DNA of 64,000 bases, taken from assembly GCA_009599575.1 (NCBI GenBank), contig VWND01000001.1, positions 1,736,001 through 1,800,000 on the forward strand, read 5' to 3'. Source of the stretch: Blumeriella jaapii. Its lineage: Eukaryota; Ascomycota; Leotiomycetes; Helotiales; Drepanopezizaceae. Position numbers and translations under genes: made by a program. The notes beneath the pieces were generated by a model. That model was not told the origin of the DNA. It saw nothing but the letters and a program-made list of their open reading frames with translations, and did not search any database. Shown here one piece after another: positions 10,504 through 22,840 of the stretch (the stretch's first letter is position 1; each line of letters begins with the position of its first letter).

Positions 10504-11071
10504 ATGGTGCTGTGTTGTGGCGTTTGCATTGCGTGGCATATGAGTAGAGAACCATAGATAGGTATGAGCATTCTTCATACTGCTCCTAGCATTATGCGCT
10601 TAGCAATGGGAATATGAGAATCTTGTTTGCCAATTTTGTGCAGTATTTAGAGGCTTGAACATGGTGAAGTGATGTTTCCATTCCGCTAAACTCAGATGTA
10701 CTCAGTACGCAGAGATAGGTGATTGTCCATCATTTGTGTGTACAACGTTTGGCTGGCAAGTCATCATGGCCGACGAGCGAGCAATCACGCTACCTCTTGA
10801 ACTTTGAAAGACACTTGCACCAGCGGCAAAGTGCTAAATTACTGGTCAGTAGTCGCTTCTCTTTTGGACATGATTTTGAATCCGTCAACCACAGGCGTTT
10901 AGCATCGAATTCAAGTTGAACTTGACCAGGTACCTTGCTTGTGTTCCATTGCATCGCCTGACTATGTCAAATGCTCCCTCAGTCCCATCCAGAACGCCGT
11001 ACACGCAACAATGTTGCCAGTTGAATGATTTTCTCGTGATGGTCCCCATTTCCAAATCCCAGACATGCTTC
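10504..11071. other. Convergent intergenic region
   Basis: About 570 bp between the stop codons of the nucleoside hydrolase and LSM8, presumably both 3' untranslated regions. Nothing else seen. Confidence 0.5.
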
Positions 11072-11558
11072 TCATGTATGCTTGACACCGCCCACAACCG
11101 CTCCCCTGACCTTCAACCAGTCAATACTATCGTCCATCTCCTCGTCGACTAAGCCCACGACCGCAACGTTGTCTCCTCTGATCAGATACAGCCCATGCGG
11201 AACCTCGCTCGATGGCTCTGGGTCATCCGGTGGTCGAATGATGCGCTCTGTAGTTTGGGAAAGGACCTACACCAATGAGCTTCGATTCTTGCAAACGAAT
11301 TCAAGTATATGGCAACCCACGACGGCGCCGACTTGGGAAGCCAGGGATGCTTAAAGATAGACACACCAAATTTGTCTGCTGGTCACACGAGAGTAAGGTT
11401 CCTACCAAGGTTCTCGAGTCGCTCGTCAATACCAACACCTTCTCTACCCAGCTGTCAGAATGGACTGTAAGCTCTGCTGATATAGGCGCGTGCGTGAGAG
11501 GAGGGGTAAAGAGCTGGCCGGGGAGCAACTCACTGTTTACATAGCCATGAAGCGACAT
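11072..11558 (-). CDS. LSM8: U6 snRNA-associated Sm-like protein LSm8
   Basis: Three exons read on the minus strand: 11534-11558 (25 nt), 11367-11443, 11072-11266, separated by introns of 90 and 100 bp; total 98 residues. Splicing yields MSLHGYVNKKVLVLTSD, then SRTLVGTLLSCDQQTNLVL (Sm1: beta1-3), and VPHGLYLIRGDNVAVVGLVDE (Sm2) with the closing D-D-S-I-D-W typical of Lsm8. Lsm8 is the subunit that makes the Lsm2-8 ring nuclear; the ring binds the 3' U-tract of U6 snRNA for spliceosome assembly. The length matches the family (about 96). The first exon ends after one base of a codon and the acceptor supplies AG, giving the KK pair. It faces VPS26 across a 362-bp shared upstream region. Confidence 0.92.
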
Positions 11559-11920
11559 CGCGAGCTTGCATTCGCTGCCAGCTGAGCCGCGCAGAGGAGA
11601 TGTGTTGTTACAGCTTTGGCAACTGCACCTTGAGTATCGGCGAACAAGAAATTGTAGAGTGGGTAAGGAGGTTTTCCGAGGTTTTCCGCTGCCTCGCGCG
11701 GGGTGGAAATGTAAAGTTACTTAGTATTTTGGAGCTCCAGAACTTCGAGAAGAAGAGTCCGTGCTGGGAGGCTGAAGTCAAGCCTTGCAAGGTCGATCTC
11801 GCTTGGGCAAACGACAGCGTCCAGAGCTCCCCTAGCATTTTCATCCAGCTCGACTCACGTATCTCTCGACAATTTCCACCACACGCGATTCGTTACGGAG
11901 GCAAGTGGAGGGCTGCCGAT
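11559..11920. promoter_or_regulatory. Divergent promoter region, LSM8 / VPS26
   Basis: 362 bp between two outward-facing start codons. The frame upstream of VPS26 is open back to 11600, but the extension shows no family similarity and is more likely leader sequence. No discrete regulatory site identified. Confidence 0.5.
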
Positions 11921-13062
11921 ATGTCGTACTTCTTTTCAACGCCCGTTGACATCGACATCGTGCTGGAAGATGGAGATGAAAGGCAGATGGTCGACATGAA
12001 GACGGAGAAGGGCCGGCGGGAGAAGGCACCACTATACAAAGACGGGGAGTCAGTCAAAGGCGCTGTAACAATCAGACCCAAAGATGGCAAGCGGTTAGAG
12101 CACACGGGAATCAAAGTCCAGTTTATTGGCACGATCGGTGAGTTGGGGCCCTAACTAGGAGGGCTGCGCCGGATGGAATGGAATGCCTGGCTGACCAGCT
12201 TTCTATAGAAATGTTCTTCGATCGAGGAAATCACTACGAGTTTCTGTCTCTAGGGCAGGAGCTGGCCGCGCCTGGCGACCTACAACACCCCCAAGCCTTC
12301 GATTTCAACTTCAAGAACATTGAGAAACAATACGAGTCCTACAGCGGTATCAACGTACGGCTCCGGTACTTTGTGCGTGTTACGGTCTCGCGGCGGATGG
12401 CGGATGTGATTAGGGAGAAGGATATCTGGGTCTACTCTTACCGAATACCGCCTGAGATGAACAGCTCAATAAAGATGGATGTGGGGATCGAGGATTGCTT
12501 ACACATCGAGTTTGAATACTCCAAGTCAAAGTACCATCTGAAGGACGTTATCGTTGGGCGCATATACTTCCTGTTGGTCAGATTGAAGATCAAGCATATG
12601 GAGCTGTCAATCATCAGAAGGGAGACTACGGGCGCGGCTCCTAATCAGTACAACGAGAGTGAGACTTTGGTGCGATTCGAGGTTAGTCTTGTGGTTGTAT
12701 GTGGTATCTGGCACATGCTGACAGAGGCTACCTAGATTATGGACGGCTCTCCGTCAAGAGGAGAAACAATCCCAATTCGACTATTCCTTGGCGGTTTCGA
12801 CTTGACCCCAACGTTCAGAGAAGTCAACAAGAAATACTCCACTAGGTATTACCTAAGTCTGGTGCTGATAGACGAAGGTTTGTCCTATCTCATGGCATTC
12901 AAGTCTAAGCAAACACTAATGATCTCAGATGCACGACGTTACTTCAAGCAGTCTGAGATTGTTCTGTATCGCCAAGCACCTGAAATCGCAGCAAACGCTG
13001 GCCAGCAGACACAGATTGCGGGAGCACCTCCTCCAGAAAGAACACCAGCAGTGCAGGCGTAA
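11921..13062 (+). CDS. VPS26: Retromer subunit Vps26 (Pep8)
   Basis: Four exons (11921-12137, 12209-12681, 12736-12877, 12929-13062) give 321 residues. It begins MSYFFSTPVDIDIVLEDGDE, and contains VKGAVTIRPKDGKRLEHTGI, the EMFFDRGNHYEF junction made by splicing, LRYFVRVTVSRR, DVGIEDCLHIEFEY and the hallmark VGRIYFLLVRLKIKHMELS, ending with the Vps35-facing RLFLGGFDLTPTF segment. These are arrestin-fold landmarks of Vps26, part of the Vps26-Vps29-Vps35 trimer that retrieves cargo from endosomes to the Golgi. The last 35 residues are Gln/Pro/Ala-rich and variable. The third intron is 51 bp and stays open in frame, so retention would insert 17 residues rather than terminate. Confidence 0.95.
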
Positions 13063-13427
13063 TCAGGGACAAATTAGGGAGGAACGGAGTAACGGAAAGA
13101 ATAGCGTTTACAAACTGTAAAACAGGCAGGCTCAAGGCTCTTATCCGTGGCTTAGAGGGCAATGGATGAGACCGGTTCTCGTAAATCGAGCTACCGTGGG
13201 TTGCAAGCTTCAGAAGACTGCTGTACTGTAGGTACGCAGCCATTTGCAACATAGCACAATCTGAGATCGATTGATCAATTCTCGCCACTTGCCATCTCTT
13301 ACGCATATGCGAATCTTGAGATATCCCTATCTACTGTACAGAACCCTGCGCCCAAGGAATCCTAAACGCCTCTGCTATTTTCCCATGCACCTCCTCGACC
13401 CGATCCGCTCCAGTAATACAAAGGTTA
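13063..13427. other. Convergent intergenic region
   Basis: 365 bp between the stop codons of VPS26 and NUP120. It has a short TACTGTAGGTAC patch near 13221-13235. No gene seen. Confidence 0.5.
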
Positions 13428-16400
13428 CTATAAAACATCCATTTCATCGCCTTCCCCACCACCGAACGCAAACTGATCATTATGGATTGCAGCAATGCGA
13501 TCCAGTTCCGCTTGATACGCTCTTCTCAAATCGACCAGCGTAACCACATGTCTCTTAGGTGGTGACTTCTTGCCGTTCACAACAGGCGTGCTTGACTTGC
13601 GCGGAAGCTCTTTAGAGAGGATCCAAGCTTGCTGGGGATCAACGCAGCTCAGCGCGTTGATCAGAGCGACGTATTGCTTTGTAATGGGTGTTTCTAAAGC
13701 GTCGTCTCCGACCATCTTGTCGCCCTCGCCGGATTGTTGTAATTTCTGTAGACGCTCGAAGGAGATGGCAGCAGCACCTCTGAAGTCACTATGCTTGATG
13801 CGCCAGGCGTAAAGGATGTTGTGGTACGGGATACCGGCATTAACTTCCACTACGCTTTGGCACTTCTGACTTAGAATGTCGTCGACGTTTTCTTGGAGAC
13901 CCAGGAAAGGAAATCCGATTAGCTGAGAGGCACAGGATGCTTCGCACATCTTGGTGACCAGGGTACGGAGTGATGACTGTTGCAGCGCACTATCGGTGAA
14001 CAGACACAGTGTGGAATGGGCGACCTCGAAGCGGGATGTTTGTATGGCAGCATTGAAGAGCCGGCTGTGCATGTCTGCGCGGAGCCGGGACAAGTACACA
14101 TCCTCGTGGCCAACTCTCATGAATTGAAGAGATAACCGGGCGAAATCGACAACAAATGAGTAGTGCTTTTCTTTTTCGAATAGCGCCACAATGTGGGAGT
14201 AATAGTCGGGAAGTCCTGCATTCATGAGATTCCTCTCCACATCATCAATGAAGCCTGCACTCCGAAAGTCAGAGCGTTTTTTGCATCCGGATTTCCTGCA
14301 TAACAGTAAGCATCTATAGAAAACTCGATACCTCATTGTCTTACCCATTCCAAACGCAGCCTTCTTAAAGAGCACTGAGGCTGCTGGAGCATCGCTGTTG
14401 GCTAGATATACCCGTCCCTGGATGTAAATAGAGAACGGGTCGTTATCAGCAAACCGCAGAAAGTCAATGGCCAGGTCAGGACGCCTCTCGTTGAGAAGAA
14501 AGCATTGCATCAGGGAAGTAGTAACTTCATAGCTACTGTCCGTAGAACATAGTTGCACGATTTGCTCAGTGACAACTGAAGCCATACTCTCTCCGGGTCG
14601 CAAATCTAATCCAAACAGGTGCCGCAAAGCACCCTCCAAGACAGTCACTGTCTTGGGTGCTGGGAAACTCTTCATGAAACTTGAGGTTTGCATGTCAAGA
14701 GAACTCGACCGCTCTAATTTAGGAACGTCCACGGTTATTTGCGTGCTGACGAGCCAGCTAATGCACTCGAGATTTTGCAGCATGTTGAGAAGCTCAAGAA
14801 ATACATGGCCAGATTGGAATTGAATTCCGTCTTCTGTGTGGTTGATCTCGTTCTCTATCAGTATGAGCATGGTGACTTGATCGAGACAAATATCTCTGTG
14901 TAATTCCAATGTATCTTGTACACCTTTGACAAGTAGCTTTCTGCCGAACTCTGCGAGCGGCTGGTTTTTTGCGCGTTCGAAGTCGTCAGACGCGTTCATA
15001 AGCTGTAGGATTGCGGTGTAGACCTCCAAAGTAAGATTTTTGAAGCTTCCAAGCAGATCAGTCTGGAGGTCGTTGAAGGAATCGTCTCCTATCTGACCCG
15101 AAAAGTCGCACTTCTCGTAAAACTTTTGCATCCTGACAGGAGCAGTGAGAGACGGCTGGTGGAAAAGTTCTTCCTGAATTTGGTTTTTGCAAGTGTGCAA
15201 AAACTTCTCAGAAAGTGATTTCCGGAAGTTGTATGCAGCAAACAATGGACGGGCAATATACTCGCTCTCAGGAGAAGTCCGATCACGGTTGTGCCATATT
15301 CGCTCCAAGGGAGTACAATCTCGGCAGGCCGCAATACCATCGGCCAAAACCAGCCAAGGCAAATCTCCTTCGGGACTTATTGATAGCGACATGGCTTCAC
15401 CACGTTGTTGATCAAGCTCAAAGAGAACTCTGAAGAATCTCCGCCATTGGACATCTGTAGCTAGACGAAATTGCTCGTAGTCCATGTCGCCGCTGGAAGA
15501 CCGGTTCAGGGTGGCTGTTGCGGCTATTGTTGTACAGAGTCTGTCCGGTAGAGATTCTGGTTTGCGAGCGGTTGCTTTGAACGAACCTAACCCGCGTGTG
15601 TAAATTGCAAGGCCTGTCTCGAGGGTAGCAGCCGTGAATCTGCCCGGATGGAGGATAAGTTGAAGCCATTTCTCTGTTCCGTCAGAGGAATCCCCAGAGA
15701 AAACAATCGGTGTAGGTAACTTGTCGAGTGCTGGAGACTTTTCCACAGCTATCCAGTCCTCCTTCCAAGCTGCATCCATTTGCTCTACCGATCCAGTGCA
15801 TTCAAATACGAGACAGTGTAGATGGGAGGCAATGTCATTCTTCCACAAAACCCAGATGGATATCTTGTTGCTGTCTTCTTTGTCTAGTACAACAGAGAAA
15901 TCTGCCATTGTCCAGATCTCGTCCGGCTTCGGAGGTAAAGGCTTCAGGATGTTGTCTTGAAATAGGTCTCCCAGTTCAAGCTTGCCATCCTGGTTTGGAA
16001 AAACATTCCAGAATTTGAATTCGCCGCTTCCCAAGGGAGAGTAGGTGACACAAAGAGCGTTACCCTCGTTGTTCCTCAGTACCTTGACCAGTTGTGATTG
16101 TGATGGGTCGATGACCTTCTTAGGCTGATCTGGTTGTTCACCACTTTCCCCAAGAATGTCTCCCAAGAACGCTACTCTCCCAGTCTCCAGGTTCCAGACT
16201 CGTAATTTGTGATCCACGCAAACGGTAAATGCAAATGGCATATTGTCAAGTTCTACTCCCGGAGAAGCAATCGAGGTAGCTGTCGAGAGCTCCATGTTTT
16301 GGCCGTTGTACGGAATCGTATTCCCACGGTTGAAAAGCGAAATGGTTCGGACATTGAGGCCCCAGCCGCCTTCGTTATAATGTATCTCCTTCCAAGAGAA

Positions 16401-17097
16401 ACCTAATCAACATCAGTACATGCTACTAAGCGTCCAATCAAGACATCTTACTATCAGCACCAGAACTCCTCTTTAGCCTTAAAAGCCCCCCATCAACCAT
16501 AGAAATCAACAAGTCGTCGGGTCCCAGAGCAACAAGCCGGTGAGGTTGTTTGATACCCAATCCAGCAGAATCGTAGACCTTGCACCATTCGCTCACGTTC
16601 TCTTCCGAGCTCGAAGCCTTCCGAAACTGTTCTGGCTTGAGGGTGAGGGTGTACAATTGCTTCGTTTCCGTCAAGAAGAACACACTGAGAGCATCATGCT
16701 GCGCGGGGTCGGACAATGCAATACATCCTGATCTAATCGGGCTTGAAAGACCAAGGCGCAGAGTTAGGTTGGTATCAACGGCATTGTTTGCTGTGAAAAG
16801 ATCGACGGATCGGATCGAGAGGACCTTTCCATCTTCCAGGACCCTCCAGAGAAAGCTTCTCGGCGACTTGTGGTGGGTTCGATGATAGATTGATGCGGCC
16901 AAAGCAACATGACGCTGCCTGAAAGCGTTCTCATCTTCCGCAACGGGTACCTCAATAGTACGGGATCGCTTCTGAGCTGTTCTGGAATATGTTGATGCGC
17001 CAGCAGGTAAATGGATCGCGATCGTGGTGCCGTGAGAAGGGGAGTCCAAATTCAATCGCGTTTCTTTGTAGGCGTACAGCAGAGAAGATTTGGCCAT
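13428..17097 (-). CDS. NUP120: Nucleoporin Nup120/Nup160 (Y-complex)
   Basis: Read on the minus strand with exons 16452-17097, 14345-16402 and 13428-14254; introns of 49 bp (16403-16451) and probably 90 bp (14255-14344). Total about 1176 residues. Residues 1-450 show the beta-propeller region: the N-terminal YKETRLNLDSPSHGTT, the splice-made SFSWKEIHYNEGGWGLNVRT, and later AFTVCVDHKLRVWNLETG. The rest is alpha-helical with the FIDDVERNLMNAGLPDYYSHIV stretch and a C-terminal YQAELDRIAAI. Nup120 is a short-arm subunit of the Nup84/Nup107 scaffold of the nuclear pore. The start at 17097 is preferred because the upstream in-frame codon is GTG. The 90-bp intron is in frame and open; I call it because of a CTGAC branch site and a GTAAGA donor, but retention is possible. 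Confidence 0.88.
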
Positions 17098-17555
17098 CTT
17101 GACTCCATCAATCCCGATCACCAGGAGTCTGTGGCGTTGTGGTGTTGGGATGTCGCATTTCTTTTGAAAGGTTGACGCGCCTCAATTCACAAACTCATGA
17201 CCGTAGCTCGCGCCAAGCTAAAAGGCTTGGCGCAAACTTCTTTGTACCTATGTACTCTTCCAGCCTTTAAGCATAGGGATACGGACAGGTATTAATGGAC
17301 TGCGAACATTACGAATAGACTGCAAAAGGCGGAACAAACTGTAGTGAATGTACTCCATCTGCTCTTCATGTTGTCTAGTCTAGGATTACACATAACGAAA
17401 GCATTTCATGATGCGCAATTCAAAATGATAGCTTCATACACCCGATACCCCGCTGTAAACGCCATGCAAAGTCGAACGAAGGAACTTGGTCGTACCATGC
17501 AACACATCGCTTCATCATGGCATACAAAACTAAGAAAGTCTGGTGCTATAACATC
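17098..17555. other. Intergenic, NUP120 promoter and RAD51 3' region
   Basis: 458 bp between two co-oriented minus-strand genes. It must hold the NUP120 promoter and the RAD51 3' end. No gene seen. Confidence 0.5.
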
Positions 17556-18708
17556 CTAGTCCTTCTCGAGATCCTTCGGGCTTGGATCACCAATGCCATC
17601 CTCGTTGATTGCAAACAGGCAATCACTCTCTGGCAAGCAAGGGCTTTGGTAGATTTTGCATATTCTAGTCTCCCCACGCCCCTTCTTGAGACTCAACCTG
17701 GAAGTACTGGCGTGAGCAATGATGTTTCCTCCGATAGGTTTCTTGGGATCGGGATTGAACATGGCACTTGGTCCGCCATCAACTTGAGCAACAACTTGGT
17801 TGGTGATAACAACGGCAATTCCAAACTCATCTGCTAAGCGTTGCAGTGTTCTCATAAATTTGGCCAAATGGGTTTGTCTGGAAGAAAGCTCTCCGCGACC
17901 AACAAAGTCCGTTCGGTAAAGAGAGGTAGCGCTATCGACGATGAGGAGGGAGAACCGAGTCTCACACATCATGGCGGAGGCTTGGTTGAGCAACTGAAGT
18001 TGGTGGTCAGAGTTGTAGGCACGGGCATAGGCGACGTTGTCAAGAACTTCTTCTCCAGAGAGTCCATAGCGGTTGGCGACAGCAAGGAGACGAACTGGTC
18101 GGAAGGTCCCCTCTGTGTCGATGTAAAGACACTTGCCCTCGCCACCTCCCATATCGAAAGGCAGTTGGCAGGTCACAGCCAGTGTATGACAAATCTGACT
18201 CTTTCCTGTTCTGAACTCTCCAAATATTTCTGTGATAGACCCTGTCTCGATGCCTCCAGCTAGTAGCGTGTCGAGTTGCTTGGAGCCAGTGGTGATGCAA
18301 ATCAACTCGCTTCTTCGTTGATGCATCTCAGTAGCAGTCGTGAATCCCATAGGAACAAGCTTAGAGGCTGTAGCCAGTTAGCAGTAACCCTCGAGCGACA
18401 TGAGAAGGAACCCACCTTCAGTCAAGATCTTGGTTGCCTTCTGCTCCGAGATGCCTTTTATTTGCTCGAGTACGCGTTTCGGAGTGTATGCCACTGACTC
18501 AACCGTGTGGAATCCTCCCTCCACGATCAGTTGAATATCTCTCTTCGTAAGTCCTGCGACACCCTGCAAACAGAATGTTAGACTTGTTATGAAATGCTGC
18601 ATCGAGAGTACGTACCTCGAGAGCTGAGAGCGACGTAGGTGCTCCAGGGCCACCTGCGCCTAGTTCCTCGACGCCAGATTGCGATTGTTCTACCTCGTCG
18701 CTAGGCAT
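17556..18708 (-). CDS. RAD51: Rad51 recombinase
   Basis: Minus-strand exons 18616-18708, 18416-18563 and 17556-18367, with 52- and 48-bp introns, give 350 residues. The N-terminal domain has [28 protein letters not shown] (helix-hairpin-helix type) and the linker [17 protein letters not shown] containing the FTTA polymerisation motif. The core has Walker [10 protein letters not shown] (about residue 135), the [10 protein letters not shown] stretch with the catalytic Glu, Walker B LLIVDS, the [13 protein letters not shown] loop and the ATP-cap region near [11 protein letters not shown]. Rad51 forms the nucleoprotein filament for homologous recombination. All ATPase motifs are intact and the length is typical. 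Gene order NUP120-RAD51 is head-to-tail. The chosen start gives the usual short acidic/Gly-rich head before the first intron. Confidence 0.96.
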
Positions 18709-19497
18709 GGCTGCGAGTTTCTGGGAAACACGGGTCTTGGTTGTTCTGTTTGTTCTACACGAGATCTTGTTCGTTACAGACGCGGGTGGCGAGGGGGCGG
18801 GGCGAAAACGAAGCTATTCGTTGTAGTCAGCCATACATACTTGGAGTTTATCATCTGCAAAGTGATTTCTTGACTTACAATTTGTTTACGTGTTGCACAC
18901 AAGACTTGGTGTGGCGTTGATGTCGAGTGGGCTGGCTGTTCAAGAACAAAACCAGAGGGCGCGCTGCTGAGGGAATAACAGCGCGGTAAGGTACATACAC
19001 GAAGACACGTGATTGTGAGTTTCAGGTACTATACTGCACCACCTACCACAATCGGATAAGACTCTCCATGTGGATTGACTTAGGTTCAACTTCAGGTTGA
19101 TGATATTACACATGTGCCCAGAAAAGCTTTTTGGTTCCCCTAGAAGCGGCGCTTTCTTACAAGTTCACAAGTGGTGAATAGCAGCAACAAATGAGAACTG
19201 AAAAATTTAACATTTTGGTTCTATCTATAACTATCCGCAAATCGCCTCGAATCTGCTACTTCTTCTCGGTGTACCACGGCCTGCTTCGCATGCAGACATC
19301 CAACTAATTGAGATATACGGCCCTGAATTGTTAACACCTCTTATCCGTCATGGCTCTGATAGGTTGCGGACACTGGCTGAGAACGACCCTCGGCTTGAGT
19401 ATCTCCAGCTTCGGTACCACCAATTTCCTTTGGGCGAACACGGTGAGAATCGTTGGACAAGCCGAATCGTGAACTATTGAAATAGGGCAGTGTGCCT
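18709..19497. other. Intergenic, RAD51 promoter
   Basis: About 790 bp upstream of RAD51 and downstream of the next minus-strand gene. It includes a CG-rich stretch near 18780-18810 and an ACACGTGATTG site near 19004-19014 that could bind bHLH factors (inference only). No gene seen. Confidence 0.45.
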
Positions 19498-20781
19498 TCA
19501 GGGACGCTCCATTGTGCTAGAGGGTCGTCCTCCAGTCAACGAATTTCTGTGTTTCTTTTGCAACTTGGCTGAATGTCTCTTCACTCCTGATTCATGATTG
19601 GCATCCTCCGCTACGGCTTTGTGTTTGCCAAATGTTCCTGCTGGCAAGACTTCAAACCCCGAGTTGACTTTCCGCGCTACTGTATTGATGTGCAGCTCGC
19701 CTGGTACGAACGGCAGCGAGGATTGGGTACTAGTGCCTGGTTGCTCTGCGCCATCGAGCCAGTTGGGACTTGTGGATGTTTGTTGTGGCAGGAGCGATTC
19801 CAATGGGCTCATAAGCGGGGTTTCGAATGGATCTGGTTTATCGTAGTCGGGTGACTCAATAGGGACGGAGAAGTATTCTGCCTTGGCACTTTCAGGGCCT
19901 TCATTTGCAGTCACCGGCCTTCCCGATGGCACACTGGAGATACTCAAGGACCGGCCTCCCGAAGTTGGCTTGTCGATCAACAGAGCCTGACGAGAGGGGT
20001 CTGTTATGTCTGCCTTCTGAGAGAGACTGGTCTCGGAATCGGAAGCATTGTCTGACGAGCGTTCATTATCTGCAGCAGAAGACGAATCGACATCCACTTT
20101 TCCTTTTCTTGAACCACGAGGTCGGTGTGCTCGTACTTTTCCCTTCGGAGAGATCCTTCCTTCCAACTGGTCAAGCGTTTCCTCATCATAGACCCCATGG
20201 CTACCGTAACGAAGATGTGAGCATGTCCTCGGTTTGTAAGATGCTTTATTGCCGTGGACTTTCTCGTCGCCCGCGTCGGATGGGTTTCCTAGATCAATGC
20301 TCCTAAACGAAGATCCCCGGTGCTTTGAGCTAGGTTGTGTATCCTCGTATCTCAACTCGGAACATTCGACACCCTTACTCGAAACCGTACTTGCGAGGTG
20401 ATCTTGGGAGTTGCCACGCCGATGGCCTAGCTTGAGTACACTCGGGGCCGGGGTATTTGTTTGAGAAATCCATATCCCATCCACCTGTATCCCACTCTGA
20501 ATGGCTCGGATCCCAAACGGAATATCGTGGCTCTTGCGCGATTCAATTATCTGCCCATTATTTCGCAATTGCTGGATTCTCGTCCTCTTCTCTTCGTCGA
20601 CGACACGATGCCTCTGCACCATCCTGCTCACCCAAAGCAGCTTACCCCAGCCGATGAGGAAGACTCCGACAATGGCGAGCCCAAGGATCTGGTGTGGCTA
20701 TTAGATGGGACCGATGTCAAGCTGGCTTCCATAACTTACAAAGGTCATTTGCTCCCACAGCTGCCACGAGGTGAAGAACAT
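19498..20781 (-). CDS. Single-pass fungal membrane protein, unknown function
   Basis: Two minus-strand exons, 20740-20781 (14 codons) and 19498-20688, with a 51-bp intron, give 410 residues. The spliced start MFFTSWQLWEQMTF runs into ILGLAIVGVFLIGWGKLLWV, forming one membrane helix at about residues 12-35, followed by the basic conserved block RMVQRHRVVDEEKRTRIQQL and then RKSHDIPFGIRAIQSGIQVDGIWISQTNTP. This N-terminal module is a pattern I know from fungal hypothetical proteins; I cannot name a function. The remainder is polar, Ser-rich and likely disordered, with a basic RAHRPRGSRKGK patch and acidic patches. Splicing across the helix supports the model because neither exon alone carries a complete membrane segment. 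Confidence 0.8.
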
Positions 20782-22840
20782 GGCGCTAATTACCTGGCAG
20801 GAGATTTGAAGTTGGTACGCACTTTCAGGGTTTTTAAGACCCTCTCCTTGAATGTCGTGGGATGTTTTGAGCCTATGGCACTCAGTACGTGAAAGACGTC
20901 TGGCGCGAACTTGAACTTCAGCCACGTCGGTCTGATTTGGGCGAGCAACAGAGGTAACTAAAGTGGCAGGCGCGGACCCGAACACCGTTGGAAGGTGGAT
21001 CCAGAGAGGCCAGTGAAGTACCTGGGTAACTTCCTTATGATCCTTTGCTGATGCTTCGTGGTGACATATCTCGGACTACAACGTCCATCTAGAGAGGGCC
21101 AATGTGACCTGGCAGTTGTATTTTTATTTTTTTCCTGGTGTGTTGGCCTCGGGTAGCTGCAGCTGGTGAAACCGATCATCAACGTGAAATATAGACAATT
21201 GTAAATATTGTGAGGCACGACAGATCCTCCAAGCAGTAGTACATCAGTTTGGGACTGTGAGTAGAAAAGCGACATCTAGCAGTCAGATACGCGCGTGGAA
21301 TGGTCTTGGAAGTAAGTGATAGAGCAATGTACACAGAAAGGAGGCCCTTGCCGTCAGTTGTAGTCGCCTTCCAATCGAGCAAGGTATCTCTGCTCCTTGC
21401 ATACATTTGGGCAGGCTTCGAAGAAAAAAGGAATGTAGCAAAGTCCCAGCAAGTACAACCTACTCAGATAGCTTTTGACAGGAGGCATGTGGAAAAAAAT
21501 GAATCGAGAGTGAGTCTCCATTGAACTGGCAGCATCAGGCCTGGCATTTGTACCAATCCAAATGAGTGACAGACGGAACGAAGCCTTCGATTTTGTTACC
21601 ACAACGATGATGTTGCAATCTTCACATCGGAACGAGTAACAGTGACAACTTATGTGAAACATGCCAAGCGGGGAACTTACAAGTGCGTGCAAGTCAACGA
21701 ACTACCTGTACAGCACATATGCGTAGACAGCTCATGCATTTACTAGCGCATTTCAAACTATTGTACGTAGGTACAGTATCTAATTTCCTCCGCGCGAAAC
21801 GAGCATCTTTTTTGCCGTCAAGCATGGCTTCCATCTCGGGGTCCACGACGAAAAGGAGCTTTGAAGAGAAGCTCATCAAGCTGCTTTGGATCAGACTACT
21901 ATCTTGACACAAGATCCGGTATCGAGAATTCTTGACGTTCCATACTTCAGAGCGTCTCACTCCGGGAGATTGCGTGGTCAATTCGATTGTTTTCTACGGG
22001 CGTAGTTGACGCCATTCAACCGCTTCATTGGATCCTTGGCTGCCAGTGTTAGCGTTCACGACATTGAATCAGAATCAGAATCAGATTTGAAATATGTTCC
22101 GCCCATAATTTGAGCTAAAGTACCTTAAGCTGCATATGGAATCCGAGGTTTATTGATGATTCGTGAGCTTTTCTGGATTAAGCATCAGCTGAACACCTTG
22201 TTTGAGTGAACAAGAAGAACTAGCGAGCCGGAAACGGGTTCGTACTCCGTAAATAAACAACGTGATTGGCACAGAAATCAGATACGCAATCCTCTACAAC
22301 CACTAACCCGATTATAACGTTCGGGGATTTTGCAAAATAGCTCCATCTCCATCAAACCACCGTCGTGACGGACCGTCCCTTACCCCTTCTAGTCATCTAG
22401 ACCTCGCTGCCTGCAGCGTGTCTATCTTAGGTATATTTGTACAACGAAGCGCCTACCCATACCACGACGGTAGGTTATGGCTATTGTTACAGCAGTAAGT
22501 TAGATGGGAAAACTGCGATGCCGACTATCTTTTCTCCAAGGACGTCTTTCCAAGAGTAAAAGCTCAAGGGACCACTAGTGGACTTGGTTGGCCGGCATCT
22601 GAAGATCCGGTTGGCTGAGCACAGTCAGCAGTTCATGGTCAAATCCAAATCGAACCCATCCCCCATCCTCTTCCTTGCAGCGCACTAGATCTTCATAACG
22701 TCACGAGTCGTGTTTACTTTACAAAAGACAACCTCCGGCCCGTCAAATTTACCCTCCTCAATCGATTGTGTTCTCAACCCGGTAATCCCAATATTCTTCC
22801 ACTTGAAAATACATCCGGCGCATCACTCCCGTACTTCAAA
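20782..22840. other. Intergenic, no gene seen
   Basis: About 2 kb between divergent genes. It contains a GAATCAGAATCAGAATCAGA microsatellite near 22068-22087 and ordinary mixed-composition DNA. No open frame here can be spliced into a recognisable protein. It probably includes long 5' leaders. Confidence 0.45.

Noticed and set aside
11600..11920. N-terminal extension of VPS26
   Set aside because: Vps26 proteins start at the MSYFFSTPVDIDI position; the extension lies in the shared promoter with LSM8.
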